NCBI GenBank assembly: GCA_001942415.1 | Contig: MKJX01000184.1 | Span: forward strand, 1-64,000 | Direction of reading: 5' to 3' | Length of the DNA stretch: 64,000 nt | Source: Pseudonocardia sp. CNS-139 | Lineage (GTDB): Bacteria > Actinomycetota > Actinomycetes > Mycobacteriales > Pseudonocardiaceae | Shown: piece by piece, positions 47,249 through 56,429 of the stretch | Layout: the number at the start of each line of letters is the position of its first letter | Position numbering within the stretch: position 1 is the stretch's first letter | Notes under the pieces: model-generated | Told to the model about the DNA's origin: nothing | Seen by the model: only the letters and a program-made list of their open reading frames with translations | Databases searched by the model: none | Position numbers and translations under genes: made by a program

Positions 47249-48675
47249 ATGGAACTCGCAGAGGACACCGCGCACGACCCGCCGGCGCCGGCCGGCCGGG
47301 TGCGTCCGGGGCGGCCGTTCTGGCACGCGCTGGGCAACACCCTCGTCGCGTCGGTCGTGAACTTCACGGTCTGGTTCGCGGTGACGTTCTGGGTGTACCT
47401 GGAGACGCACTCGGTGTTCGCCACCGGCCTCATCGCCGGCATCTACCTGACGCTGACGGCGGTGTCGGGCATCTGGTTCGGCAGCCTCGTGGACCACAAC
47501 CGCAAGCGCACGGTGATGATCGCGTCCAGCACGGTCTCGCTCGTCCTCTACGCGCTGGGCCTCGTGGTCTACCTGGGCGCGGGGCCGGAGGCGTTCCGGG
47601 ACCCGGCGAGCCCGACGCTCTGGCTGCTCGTGCTGCTGGTCATGAGCGCGGTGATCGTCGGCAACATCCGCACGATCGCGATGACCACCGTCGTCACGCT
47701 GCTCGTGCCCGCCGCCGCCCGGGACCGCGCCAACGGGCTGGTCGGCACGGCGTCCGGGGTGTCGTTCCTGGTCACGTCCGTGATCAGCGGCCTGCTCGTG
47801 GGGCTGGCCGGGATGCTGGCCGTGCTCCTCGTGGCGATCGTCGCGACGGCCGCCGCGATCGTGCACCTGTTCGCGCTGCGCATCCCGGAGGACCGGGTCG
47901 CGCACGCCGACGGCGCGCCGTCCAGGATCGACCTGCGCGGCACGTTCGCGCTGGTGGCGGCGGTGCCCGGGCTGCTCGCGCTGATCGTGTTCACCACGAT
48001 CAACAACTTCATCGGCGGCGTGTTCATGGCGCTGATGGACCCCTACGGCCTGTCGCTGGTGTCCGTCGAGGTGTGGGGCCTGCTGTGGGGCGTGCTGAGC
48101 ACCGGGATGATCCTCGGCGGGCTGGTCATCAGCCGCCGTGGCCTGGGCCGCAACCCGCTGCGCACCATGCTGCTCGCCAACGTCGTGATCTGGGTGGTGT
48201 GCACCCTCTTCACCGTGCAGCCGTGGATCGTGCTCATGGCCGTCGGATGATGGTCTTCATGACGGTGATGCCGGCGATCGAGGCGTCCGAGCACACCGTC
48301 CTGCAGAAGGTCGTCCCGTTCGAGCGGCAGGGCCGGGTGTTCGGCTTCGCGCAGAGCGTCGAGCAGGCCGCGTCGCCGCTCACCGCGTTCCTGATCAGCC
48401 CGGTCGCGCAGTTCGTGTTCATCCCGTTCATGACGACCGGCGCGGGCGCCGAGGTGCTGGGCCCCTGGTTCGGCGTCGGGCCGGACCGCGGGCTCGCGCT
48501 GCTCTTCACGGTCTCCGGGGCGATCGGGCTCGTCGTGACGCTGCTGGCGTTCGGCACCCGGCACTACCGCGGGCTCTCGGCCCGCTACCTCGCCGCCGAC
48601 CGTGACGACACCGATGCGGACGACACCGACCCGGGCGGTGCCGGGGCGCCGCAGCCGGCGGTCGCCACCGCCTGA
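47249..48675 (+). CDS. MFS transporter (one apparent frameshift)
   Basis: About 476 residues, twelve helices. ATG 47249 has ACGGGAG upstream; an in-frame ATG at 47174 lies upstream of the operator and is less likely. LTAVSGIWFGSLVDHNRKRT is MFS motif A. One correction near 48245 joins WIVLMAVG to MMVFMTVMPAIEASEHTVLQ, followed by KVVPFERQGRVFGFAQSVEQ, typical of the MFS_3/enterobactin-exporter-like group. The 24-residue acidic tail is rich in Asp and Thr. It lies beside the siderophore operon, so siderophore export is a possibility. Confidence 0.78.
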
Positions 48676-48688
48676 GCGGCGGGGCGTG

Positions 48689-48718
48689 GCGCGGGTCCGG
48701 CTCCGGCCGGGCCCGCGC
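48689..48718. terminator. GC-rich hairpin between convergent genes
   Basis: Stem GCGCGGGTCCGGC (48689-48701) with GCCGGGCCCGCGC (48706-48718), 13 bp with one G.U pair and a TCCG loop. It stands between the convergent MFS and LppU-like genes. Confidence 0.75.
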
Positions 48719-48720
48719 GG

Positions 48721-49350
48721 CTACCGCGGCACCGGCCCCAGGCAGAACACCGCGTCGGCGGTGATGTCGTGCAGCGGCTGCGGCCCGCTCTCCTGGCGCC
48801 AGTTCCAGGTGTAGACGGCGGTGGCGGACGGGGTGAGGTCGCAGGTGTCGGGCACCTCGAAGGTGTTGACGGCGTCGAAGCGGCCCAGGATCACGTAGCC
48901 GGCGGCCGGGTCGGCGCACGGGACCTGCCGGACCGGGTCGGACGCGCTGGTCAGGCAGTCGCCGCGGCCGGCGTCGACCACGCTCGTCGCCGGGTCCACG
49001 CCCTTCTCGCCGAGGCAGGTCTCGGCGGCGCCGCCGGCGAGCTGCGTGGTCGTGCGGACGGCGCCGGGCACCGCGCGGCAGTCGCCCTCCGCGGCGGCGA
49101 ACCCGAGCACGACGAACGACGCGGCCGGGTCGGCGCAGTCGCCGAGGGAGAACGGGCTGCCGGTGTCGGCGGCGTCCATCACCACGCAGTCACCGGCCCG
49201 GGCCGCCTCACCCGACGTGGTGAACCACCAGCCGCCCGCCGCGAGCGCGCCGACGAGGAGCAGCGCCCCGAGCGGGGCGATCCACGTCCGGAGGTGCCGG
49301 GCGAACGGGCGCACGGCAGGGCGCGGATCACCATTGGTCACCGTCAGCAA
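48721..49350 (-). CDS. Single-pass membrane protein, LppU/SCO3897-like
   Basis: 209 residues. A basic cytoplasmic N-terminus is followed by one helix (WIAPLGALLLVGALAAGGWW) and an extracytoplasmic domain with repeated GDCxxx...CADPAA-type units (GDCVVMDAADTGSPFSLGDC, CADPAAGYVILGRF). Eight cysteines suggest paired disulfides. This is the pattern of LppU/DUF-type actinobacterial surface proteins of unknown function. It is divergent from the siderophore operon but has no visible iron box of its own orientation. Confidence 0.65.
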   Translation of the reverse strand: MLTVTNGDPRPAVRPFARHLRTWIAPLGALLLVGALAAGGWWFTTSGEAARAGDCVVMDAADTGSPFSLGDCADPAASFVVLGFAAAEGDCRAVPGAVRTTTQLAGGAAETCLGEKGVDPATSVVDAGRGDCLTSASDPVRQVPCADPAAGYVILGRFDAVNTFEVPDTCDLTPSATAVYTWNWRQESGPQPLHDITADAVFCLGPVPR

Positions 49351-49469
49351 CGTAGTGCCGAGCCGGAGGTATCGAAAGAGTCCGATCTCCCGTCCCGGCT
49401 ACGGCAGATGACCGTTGACGGGCGGCCGCGACGAGCCCCGGGAACGGGGCGTGACCTTGGTCGCGCGCC

Positions 49470-49499
49470 TTGCTTAGGTAAGCCTAACTTCCATACTCT
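49470..49499 (+). promoter_or_regulatory. Iron-box promoter of the siderophore operon (leaderless)
   Basis: -35 TTGCTT (49470-49475), -10 TACTCT (49494-49499), 18-nt spacing. TTAGGTAAGCCTAACTT (49474-49490) matches the IdeR/DmdR1 consensus TTAGGTTAGGCTAACCTAA at 14 of the 17 overlapping positions and fills the spacer. GTG 49506 follows the -10 after six bases, so the transcript is probably leaderless and repressed by Fe(II)-loaded IdeR. Confidence 0.8.
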
Positions 49500-49505
49500 C
49501 GCGCC

Positions 49506-50762
49506 GTGGAACAGCGCAGCGTGGCGGTCGCCGAGGGGCACGCGGGAGTCGAGGTCCCGGCGCCGCCGGGCGTGCGGGCCCTGCTCGCCGCCAACCCGGT
49601 GCCGGAGGTCCTCGCGGGCTGCGCCGAGTGGGTGGTCGTGCGGATGGACGAGCCGCCCTCGCTCGGGCGGCTGGTGGCCGGCGTGCAGGCCGTGCTCGAC
49701 CGGCACGACGCGCTGCGGCTGATGCTGCGGGAGAGCGGCGCGCTGCTCGTGCGCGACGCCGGCGCGGTGCGCGCGGAGCCGCTCGTCGCCGAGGTGGACG
49801 GGTGCCCGGAGACCGAGGCCAACCGGCTCGCCGCGCAGCTCGACCCGCGGTCGGGCGACGTGCTGCGCGTCGGGCTGCTCTGGGACGGCGTGCTGCTCGT
49901 CGCGCACCCGCTCGCCGTCGCCGCGACGTCGTGGCCGGTGCTGGTCGCGGACCTGGAGGCGGCCTGCGGCGGCGCCCGGCCCGGCGGGTCCGGGCCGGCG
50001 CCCGCCGCGCAGGCGCGGGCCGGCGCCCGGCGCGGGGAGCTGGCGTACTGGCACGGCGTGCTGGCGCCGGACGGGCCCCGGCTGGGCGCGCGGCCGTTCG
50101 ACCCCGCGGCCGACACCGTCGCCACCGCGGACCGGACGTGGACGGTGGCCTCGCCCGCCATGGCGGAGATCCTGCTCACGCGGCTGCCGGCGGCCTGCGG
50201 GCCCAGCCCCGCCGAGGTGCTGCTCGCCGCGCTCGCGCTGGCCGTCCGGTCGTGGCGCGGGCCACGCGACGCGCTGTGCGTCACGCTCGACGACGGCGGA
50301 CCGGCCGGCGGGTTCCCGGTGCGCGTCGCCGCCGACGCCGTGCGGTCCGCCGCGGACCTGGCCGAGGCGCTCGACGGCGGCCCGGCGGCCGGCCGGCTGC
50401 TGCGGGCGGCCGCGACGGCCGTGCGCGCGACGCCGCGGGCCGGCTCCGGCTACGGCGTGCTGCGCCACCTCGATCCCGATGCGCCGCTGGCCGCGCTCCC
50501 GGTGCCGGAGCTGCGGCTGGCCTGGTTCCCGCAGGTCCGGGGCGTGGCGTGGCGGGCGGACCCGCCCGCGGTCGTCGAGCGGCAGGGCAAGGCGCTGGCC
50601 GCGGTGCTCGCGCTCGCCGTGTCCGAAGCGGGGGACGGGTCGCTCGCCGCGGAGTGGACGGCCGCGGGCCGCGTCCTCGACGCCGACGCCGTCGAGGACC
50701 TGCAGCGGCACTGGGAACAGGCGCTCGTCGGGCTGGCCGCGCACACGCCCGGTTCGCGCTGA
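49506..50762 (+). CDS. Degenerate condensation-domain protein of the siderophore locus
   Basis: 418 residues with the layout of an NRPS condensation domain: [37 protein letters not shown], a floor-loop region and [16 protein letters not shown] at the end. The catalytic HHxxxDG motif is replaced by [10 protein letters not shown] (residues about 138-147), so normal peptide-bond formation is not expected. It may be structural, or act in carrier-protein recognition, or be a decaying gene. Leaderless GTG 49506 under an iron box. Confidence 0.7.
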   Translation: MEQRSVAVAEGHAGVEVPAPPGVRALLAANPVPEVLAGCAEWVVVRMDEPPSLGRLVAGVQAVLDRHDALRLMLRESGALLVRDAGAVRAEPLVAEVDGCPETEANRLAAQLDPRSGDVLRVGLLWDGVLLVAHPLAVAATSWPVLVADLEAACGGARPGGSGPAPAAQARAGARRGELAYWHGVLAPDGPRLGARPFDPAADTVATADRTWTVASPAMAEILLTRLPAACGPSPAEVLLAALALAVRSWRGPRDALCVTLDDGGPAGGFPVRVAADAVRSAADLAEALDGGPAAGRLLRAAATAVRATPRAGSGYGVLRHLDPDAPLAALPVPELRLAWFPQVRGVAWRADPPAVVERQGKALAAVLALAVSEAGDGSLAAEWTAAGRVLDADAVEDLQRHWEQALVGLAAHTPGSR

Positions 50763-50815
50763 AGGTCCGTGGCGTGCGCAAGGGAACCTTGCGCTCGCTG
50801 ATCGGACCTGGTTTG

Positions 50816-50832
50816 TTAGGGGAGCCTTGCTA
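50816..50832 (+). promoter_or_regulatory. Second, weaker iron-box-like element
   Basis: TTAGGGGAGCCTTGCTA matches 10 of 17 positions of the IdeR/DmdR1 consensus, keeping the TTAGG and AG.CT blocks. It lies 37 nt upstream of the dhbA/entA-type start, suggesting an internal iron-responsive promoter. Confidence 0.5.
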
Positions 50833-50868
50833 CATCTGAGTAAAGCCTGTCCAGTTGCGGGAGTTGAC

Positions 50869-51648
50869 GTGCCGTCGATCGAGGGGGCCGCGCTGGTCAC
50901 GGGGGCCGGGCGGGGGATCGGCGCCGCGGTCGCCGCGGCGTTCGCGGCGGCCGGTGCACCCGTCGCGCTGCTCGACCGCGACGAGTCCGTCGTCGCGACG
51001 GCGGAGAAGCTGCGGGCCGGCGGGACCGAGACGCTCGCGCTGGTCGCCGACGTCGCCGACGCGGCGGACGTCGAGGCCGCGGTCGGGCGCACCGAGGCCG
51101 AGCTGGGCCCGATCGGCGTGCTCGCCAACGTCGCGGGCGTGCTGCGCACCGGCCCGCTGCTCGCCGCCGCCGACGCCGACCTCGCCGACTGCCTCGCCGT
51201 CAACACCACCGGGGTCTGGAACACCGGCCGGGCCGTCGGCCGCCGGATGCACGCGCGGCGGGCGGGCAGCATCGTGACGGTCGCGTCCAACGCGGCCGCC
51301 GTGCCGCGCGCCGGCATGGCCGCCTACTCGGCGTCGAAGGCCGCGGCGCTCGCGATCACCCGGGCCCTGGGCCTGGAGCTGGCCCCCCACGTGCGCTGCA
51401 ACGCGGTCTGCCCGGGCTCCACGGACACCCCGATGCAGCGCTCGCTGTGGCCCGACCCCGCCGACGACCGCGGCGCCGTCCCCGTGATCGACGGCTCGCC
51501 CGCGGACTACCGGCTCGGCATCCCGCTGCGCCGCATCGCCGACCCCGCGGACGTCGCGGCCGCCGTGCTGTTCCTGGCGAGCCCGGCCGCCCGCCACGTG
51601 ACGATGCAGTCCCTCACCGTCGACGGCGGCGCCACCCTCGGCGCCTGA
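50869..51648 (+). CDS. entA: 2,3-dihydro-2,3-dihydroxybenzoate dehydrogenase
   Basis: 259 residues, classical short-chain dehydrogenase. NAD motif [24 protein letters not shown], catalytic Ser in [12 protein letters not shown] and YxxxK in YSASKAAAL. The substrate assignment comes from context: genes for isochorismate synthase, DHB-AMP ligase and isochorismatase follow directly. It oxidises 2,3-dihydro-DHB to 2,3-dihydroxybenzoate. GTG 50869 has GGGAG 8 nt upstream. Also known as dhbA. Confidence 0.87.
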   Translation: MPSIEGAALVTGAGRGIGAAVAAAFAAAGAPVALLDRDESVVATAEKLRAGGTETLALVADVADAADVEAAVGRTEAELGPIGVLANVAGVLRTGPLLAAADADLADCLAVNTTGVWNTGRAVGRRMHARRAGSIVTVASNAAAVPRAGMAAYSASKAAALAITRALGLELAPHVRCNAVCPGSTDTPMQRSLWPDPADDRGAVPVIDGSPADYRLGIPLRRIADPADVAAAVLFLASPAARHVTMQSLTVDGGATLGA

Positions 51649-51687
51649 CCCGCCACGTCCCGTCCGCCCGGCGAAAGGAACGCCCAC

Positions 51688-52890
51688 GTGTCCACCCCGG
51701 CCCTGGTCCGGCCGCGTCCCCAGCACCTCGCGGCCGACCTGCTGACGGCCTACCTGCCCGGCTCGTTCTACTACTCGTCGCCGCGCGGTGCGCTGCTCGC
51801 CGACGGCGCGCACGCGCTGGTCGCGGCGGTGGGCCGGGCCCATGCGGAGGCCGCGGCGGACGCCCTCGACGACGCCGCGGCCGCGGGCGTGCCCGAGCCC
51901 GTGGTGGCGGGGGCGATCGGGTTCGGGCCGGACGCGCCGTCGAGCCTCGTCGTGCCCGCGGTCGTGCGCCGGGCCGGCGCGCCGGAGGGCGCGGGCGTCC
52001 CCGCGGACCGGGCCGGTGCCACCGGGTGGGCCGTGCGTCCCCACCCGGAGCCCGCCGAGTACGTCCACGGCGTGCGCCGCGCGCTGGAGCTGATCGGCGA
52101 CGGCGCGCTGCGCAAGGTGGTGCTGGCCCGCAGCCTGGAGCTGACCGCGCCCGCCCCGGTCGCCGTGCCGGCGCTGCTGGCCCGGCTCGTGCGGGCCGAC
52201 CCGGCCGCGCACGCGTTCGCCGCCGACGTCACCGCGCCCGGCGACCCCGCGACCCGCACGCTCGTCGGCGCGAGCCCGGAGCTGCTCGTCTCCCGCCGCG
52301 GCGACGTCGTCGAGGCGGTCCCGCTCGCCGGCTCCACCCCGCGCGGTGCGGACGAGGCCGGGAACCGCTGCCGGATCGCCGCGCTGCGCGGCTCCGACAA
52401 GGAGCGCCGGGAGCACGCGTTCGTCGCCGCGCAGGTCGCGGACGTGCTCGGCCGGTTCTGCTCCGACGTCACCCGGCCCGCCGAGCCGGAGGTCGTCGGC
52501 ACCGCGACGATGTGGCACCTCTCCAGCCGGATCACCGGCCGGCTCGCCGACCCGGCCGTCAGCGCGCTGGCGCTGGCCGAGGCGCTGCACCCGACCCCGG
52601 CCGTCTGCGGGGTGCCCCGCGACGCCGCGCGCACCGCGATCGAGGCCATCGAGGCCGTCGACCGCGGCTACTACAGCGGACTCGTGGGCTGGTGCGACGC
52701 GAGCGGCGACGGCGAGTGGGTGGTGACGATCCGCTGCGCGGAGGTGTGCGGCCCGACGGTGCGGCTCTTCGCCGGGGCCGGTGTCGTCGACGGCTCGGAT
52801 CCCGCCGCCGAGCTGGCCGAGACCAGCGCGAAGTTCCGCACGATGCTGCGTGCGCTCGGAGTGGACGAGGGGCAGGCCGAGCCGGCGTGA
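51688..52890 (+). CDS. entC: Isochorismate synthase
   Basis: 400 residues, chorismate-binding enzyme family. KVVLARSLELTAPAPVAVPA, LVGASPELLVSRRGDVVEAV, PLAGSTPRGADEAGNRC, HPTPAVCGVPRDAARTAIEA and YSGLVGWCDASGDGEWVVTI are the usual active-site blocks. It converts chorismate to isochorismate, the first step of 2,3-dihydroxybenzoate synthesis. GTG 51688 has GAAAGGA upstream. Intact frame; the stop overlaps the ligase start. Also known as dhbC. Confidence 0.93.
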   Translation: MSTPALVRPRPQHLAADLLTAYLPGSFYYSSPRGALLADGAHALVAAVGRAHAEAAADALDDAAAAGVPEPVVAGAIGFGPDAPSSLVVPAVVRRAGAPEGAGVPADRAGATGWAVRPHPEPAEYVHGVRRALELIGDGALRKVVLARSLELTAPAPVAVPALLARLVRADPAAHAFAADVTAPGDPATRTLVGASPELLVSRRGDVVEAVPLAGSTPRGADEAGNRCRIAALRGSDKERREHAFVAAQVADVLGRFCSDVTRPAEPEVVGTATMWHLSSRITGRLADPAVSALALAEALHPTPAVCGVPRDAARTAIEAIEAVDRGYYSGLVGWCDASGDGEWVVTIRCAEVCGPTVRLFAGAGVVDGSDPAAELAETSAKFRTMLRALGVDEGQAEPA

Positions 52891-54521
52891 CCGGCCTCGA
52901 CCACACGCCGTGGCCGCCTGCCGTGGCCGCGCGCTACCGCGCGTCGGGGCACTGGCTGGGCCGCACGTTCGGGCGCCACCTGACGCTGCTCGCGGACGCC
53001 TACGCGGACCGCACCGCCGTGGTCGGCGGCGACGAGCGCTGGACGTTCGCCGGGCTGGACGAGCGCGCCCACCGGCTCGCGGCCGGGTTCGCCGGGCTGG
53101 GCGTCGGGCCCGCGACCGGGTCGTGCTGCAGCTGCCCAACGTGCCCGAGTTCCTGTCCGTCCTGTTCGCGCTGTTCCGGGTGGGCGCCTGGCCGGTGTTC
53201 GCGCTGCCGGCCCACCGGGAGACCGAGCTGCACCACGTCGCCGAGCAGGCCGGCGCCGTCGCCCTCGTCACGGTGGACCGGTTCGAGCGCCACGACCACG
53301 CGGCCGTCGCGACCGCCGTGGCCGCGGCCGTCCCGTCGGTCGAGCACGTCGTCGTGCTCGGGGACGCGCCGGGCACCGTGCCCCTGCACGAGCTGCCCGC
53401 GCCCCCGCGCGACCTGCCCGACCCCGACCCGGAGGCGTCGCGTTCCTGCAGCTCTCCGGCGGGAGCACCGGGCTGCCGAAGCTCATCCCGCGCACCCACG
53501 ACGACTACCTCTACAGCGTGCGCGAGAGCGCGCGGATCTGCGGGCTGCGCCCCGACAGCGTCTACCTGGCCGCCCTGCCGGTCGCGCACAACTTCCCGCT
53601 CAGCTCGCCGGGCGTGCTCGGCGCGCTGCATGCGGGTGCGGCGTCCGTGCTGGCCCCGCGCCCGGACGCGGACACCGTGTTCCGGCTGGTCGAACGGGAG
53701 CGGGTGACGATCTCCGGGGTGGTGCCGCCGCTCGCGGCCGCGTGGGCCGACGCCGCCCCGCGCACCGGGCACGACCTCTCCAGCCTGGAGGTGCTGCTCG
53801 TCGGCGGCGCGAAGTGCGGGCGCGAGCTGGCCGCGCGGATCGGCCCGGCGCTGGGCTGCCGGCTGCAGCAGGTCTTCGGGATGGCCGAGGGCCTGGTCAA
53901 CTACACCCGCCTGGACGACCCCGACGACCTCGTCCTGGAGACACAGGGCCGGCCGATCTCGCCCGACGACGAGGTCCGCGTGGTGGACCCGGACGACCCC
54001 GCCGCCCCGTCCACCGCGGAGGTGCCGCCCGGCGAGGTGGGGGCGCTGCTGACCCGCGGCCCGTACACGATCCGCGGCTACTTCCGCGCGGCCGCGCACA
54101 ACGCCACCGCGTTCACCGAGGACGGCTTCTACCGCACCGGCGACCTCGTCCGGCGCCGGCCGTCCGGGCACCTGGAGGTCGTCGGGCGGGCGAAGGAGCA
54201 GATCAACCGGGGTGGGGAGAAGGTGTCGGCCGAGGAGGTCGAGGACCACCTCATGGCCCATCCCGCCGTGCTCGACGCGGCCGTCGTCGCCGTGCCGGAC
54301 GCCTACCTCGGCGAGCGGACCTGCGCGTACGTCGTGCCGGTGCCCGGTGCGGAGCCGGGCCCGGCGAGCTGCGCCGGTTCGTCCGCGAACGCGGGGTCGC
54401 GGCGTACAAGGTGCCGGACCTGATCCGCGTCGTCGGCGCGTTCCCGGTCACGGGCGTCGGCAAGACCAGCAAGCGCGAGCTCCGGAGGGCGCTCCGGGAC
54501 ACCGTCGGAACGGAGAGGTAG
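52887..54521 (+). CDS. entE: 2,3-dihydroxybenzoate-AMP ligase (three apparent frameshifts)
   Basis: About 545 residues. [37 protein letters not shown] (DhbE-type P-loop), [19 protein letters not shown] (aryl-pocket region), [54 protein letters not shown] and the final [10 protein letters not shown] with its lysine are all typical of aryl-acid AMP ligases. HNFPLSSPG with NYTRLDD fits 2,3-dihydroxybenzoate. Breaks near 53113, 53443 and 54365 each correspond to one lost G in a GG or GGG run. It loads DHB onto the aryl carrier domain of the next gene. Confidence 0.92.
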   Translation: MTGLDHTPWPPAVAARYRASGHWLGRTFGRHLTLLADAYADRTAVVGGDERWTFAGLDERAHRLAAGFAGLGVGPATGSCCSCPTCPSSCPSCSRCSGWAPGRCSRCRPTGRPSCTTSPSRPAPSPSSRWTGSSATTTRPSRPPWPRPSRRSSTSSCSGTRRAPCPCTSCPRPRATCPTPTRRRRVPAALRREHRAAEAHPAHPRRLPLQRARERADLRAAPRQRLPGRPAGRAQLPAQLAGRARRAACGCGVRAGPAPGRGHRVPAGRTGAGDDLRGGAAARGRVGRRRPAHRARPLQPGGAARRRREVRARAGRADRPGAGLPAAAGLRDGRGPGQLHPPGRPRRPRPGDTGPADLARRRGPRGGPGRPRRPVHRGGAARRGGGAADPRPVHDPRLLPRGRAQRHRVHRGRLLPHRRPRPAPAVRAPGGRRAGEGADQPGWGEGVGRGGRGPPHGPSRRARRGRRRRAGRLPRRADLRVRRAGARCGAGPGELRRFVRERGVAAYKVPDLIRVVGAFPVTGVGKTSKRELRRALRDTVGTER

Positions 54522-54526
54522 AGCCC

Positions 54527-55416
54527 ATGTCACTGCCCCGGATCGAGCCCTACGCGCTGCCCGGGCCGGCCGAGCTGCCGGCCGGGCGCGTCGGCTGGCG
54601 GCCGGACCCGCAGCGGGCCGCGCTGCTGGTCCACGACATGCAGCGCTACTTCCTCGCCCCGTACGCCGGCGACCCGGTCCGCACGCTGACCGCGCACATC
54701 GCGGCGCTCCTGGCCGTGTGCCGGGCGCGCGGGGTGCCGGTGTTCTACACCGCGCAGCCCGGCCGCCAGGACGTGCGCGACCGCGGCCTGCTCACCGACT
54801 TCTGGGGCGCGGGATCGGCGCGGTGATCGACGCCGACCCGGCCGCCGCGGACATCGTCGCCGAGCTGGCCCCGCGCCCGGGCGAGGCGGTCCTGACCAAG
54901 TGGCGCTACAGCGCGTTCCAGCGCTCGACGCTGGCCGAGCAGCTCGCCGCGGCGGGCCGCGACCAGCTCGTGATCACCGGGATCTACGCGCACATCGGCT
55001 GCCAGACCACGGCCGTCGAGGCGTTCATGCGGGACGTGCGGCCGTTCCTCGTGGCGGACGGGGTCGCGGACTTCTCCCGGGCCCGCCACGACCAGGCACT
55101 GGAGTACGTCGCCCAGCGCTGCGGCGTGGTGACCACCACCGCCGCGGTGGTCGAGGCGTTCTGCGGGCGGGCCGGCGGGGGCGGGCCGGTGGACGGGCTG
55201 ACGGAGGCGCGCATCCGGGCGGACGTCGCGGAGATGCTGGCCTGCGCCCCCGACGACATCGACGCCGAGGAGGACCTCCTCGACCGCGGCCTCGACTCGA
55301 TCCGGGTGATGACGCTGGTGGAGCGCTGGCGCGCGGCCGGCGCGACGGAGCTGGAGTTCCCCGACCTGGCCGAGCAGCCGGTCCTGAGCCACTGGACCGC
55401 GCTCGTCCGGTCGTAG
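54527..55416 (+). CDS. entB: Isochorismatase with C-terminal aryl carrier domain (one apparent frameshift)
   Basis: About 296 residues. Isochorismatase domain: MSLPRIEPYALP, ALLVHDMQRYFLAPY (catalytic Asp), LTKWRYSAFQRSTL (Lys) and ITGIYAHIGCQTTAVEAF. Carrier domain: EEDLLDRGLDSIRVMTLVER, where the Ser of DSI carries phosphopantetheine. One base is lost near 54812. It makes 2,3-dihydro-DHB and then carries DHB as a thioester. ATG 54527 follows GGAGAGG, 5 nt after the ligase stop. Array C starts 8 nt after the stop. Confidence 0.93.
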
Positions 55417-55423
55417 CCAACCC

Positions 55424-55610
55424 CGCGAGTCGCCGGAAAAGTGCACGCGAGTCGCCGAAAAAGTGCGCGCGAGTCGGGGTCTGGGTGGCACGCGGAGTCG
55501 CGCCCCGCGCCGCAACTCGCGCGCACGAATCCAGCGACTCGCGCGCACTTTCACCGCGACTCGCGGGCCTTCAGGCCGCGACTCGCGTGCGCTCAGGCCG
55601 CGACTCGCGG
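55424..55610. repeat. Iteron-like array C: nine 22-bp units, orientation switch
   Basis: Plus-orientation cores GCGAGTCG start at 55425, 55447, 55469 and 55492 (the last carries one extra G, GCGGAGTCG). Minus-orientation cores CGACTCGC (first copy CAACTCGC) start at 55513, 55535, 55557, 55579 and 55601. All other steps are exactly 22 bp. The two halves can pair, for example GTGCGCGCGAGTCG with CGACTCGCGCGCAC. It lies between the convergent ends of entB and the CDP-alcohol gene, and the latter's last codons and stop lie inside the array. Confidence 0.92.
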
Positions 55611-56353
55611 GGGTTCGGGGTCGCGGTGGGGGTCCGGCGGGACCGGTGCAGGAGCAGCACGCTGCGGCCGAACGACCAGCACAGCGCGGCGAGCGCCGCG
55701 GCGACCAGCACGACGGCGGCGACCGGCGGGAAGAGCGTGGACGACACCGCCAGCAGCACGGCGCCCTGCACCGCGGCCACCGTCTTGGCGGCGTAGCTCG
55801 GCGGCAGCGGGCCGCTCAGCCACGGCAGCGCCCAGCTCGCCGCGACGAAGACGTAGCGCATCGCGCCGATCGCCAGCGCCCACGGCCCGACGACCGCGGC
55901 GGCCTGCACGCTCAGCACGAGCACCAGGAACGCGTCGACCTCCATGTCGAACCGCGCGCCCAGCGGCGAGACGGTGCCGGTGGCCCGGGCCACCCGCCCG
56001 TCCACGGCGTCCAGCACGAGCGCCACGGCGCCGACGCCGACCAGCGCGGCGACCGCGGTGGTCCCCGTGACCAGCGCGTCCGCCACCGTCGCGGTGACGC
56101 CGCCGGCGAGCCCGGCGCGCCCGAGCGTGACGAGGTCGGCCGGGGTGAGCGTGGCCCGCCCGGCCCGGTGCAGCGCCCTGGCCAGCAGCGCGAGCAGCCC
56201 GGCGGCGTAGCCGAGCCCGGCCAGCAGCCCGGCCGGGCCGAGCCCGGCGACCACGGCCAGCACGGTCAGCAGCACGAGCTGGCCCGACGCGGCCGCGGCG
56301 AGCGCCCGCCCGGCCGGCGTGCGCTGGGTGATCCTGCTCTGGGTGATCGTCAT
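55571..56353 (-). CDS. CDP-alcohol phosphatidyltransferase-like membrane enzyme
   Basis: 260 residues, six helices. The signature D(x)2DG(x)2AR(x)8G(x)3D(x)3D reads [12 protein letters not shown], then GARFDMEVD. It transfers a phospho-alcohol moiety from a CDP-activated donor to another alcohol. ATG 56353 starts [13 protein letters not shown]. The C-terminal residues [12 protein letters not shown] are encoded by two 22-bp repeat units of array C, so the array has either supplied a new stop codon or invaded the gene end. It is divergent from the dehydrogenase gene of the pterin-like cluster. Confidence 0.85.
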   Translation of the reverse strand: MTITQSRITQRTPAGRALAAAASGQLVLLTVLAVVAGLGPAGLLAGLGYAAGLLALLARALHRAGRATLTPADLVTLGRAGLAGGVTATVADALVTGTTAVAALVGVGAVALVLDAVDGRVARATGTVSPLGARFDMEVDAFLVLVLSVQAAAVVGPWALAIGAMRYVFVAASWALPWLSGPLPPSYAAKTVAAVQGAVLLAVSSTLFPPVAAVVLVAAALAALCWSFGRSVLLLHRSRRTPTATPNPRESRPERTRVAA

Positions 56354-56429
56354 CGGAACGTGTCCCACCTCCGGCACCACGGATACCCGCCTCCCGCGGT
56401 TCACCGCCGGATGGACCCAGGATGAACGG

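Noticed and set aside
34509..55610. Plasmid origin iterons or parS sites
   Set aside because: No Rep, ParA or ParB gene is present, the flanks are ordinary chromosomal operons, and the unit does not resemble the parS palindrome TGTTTCACGTGAAACA.
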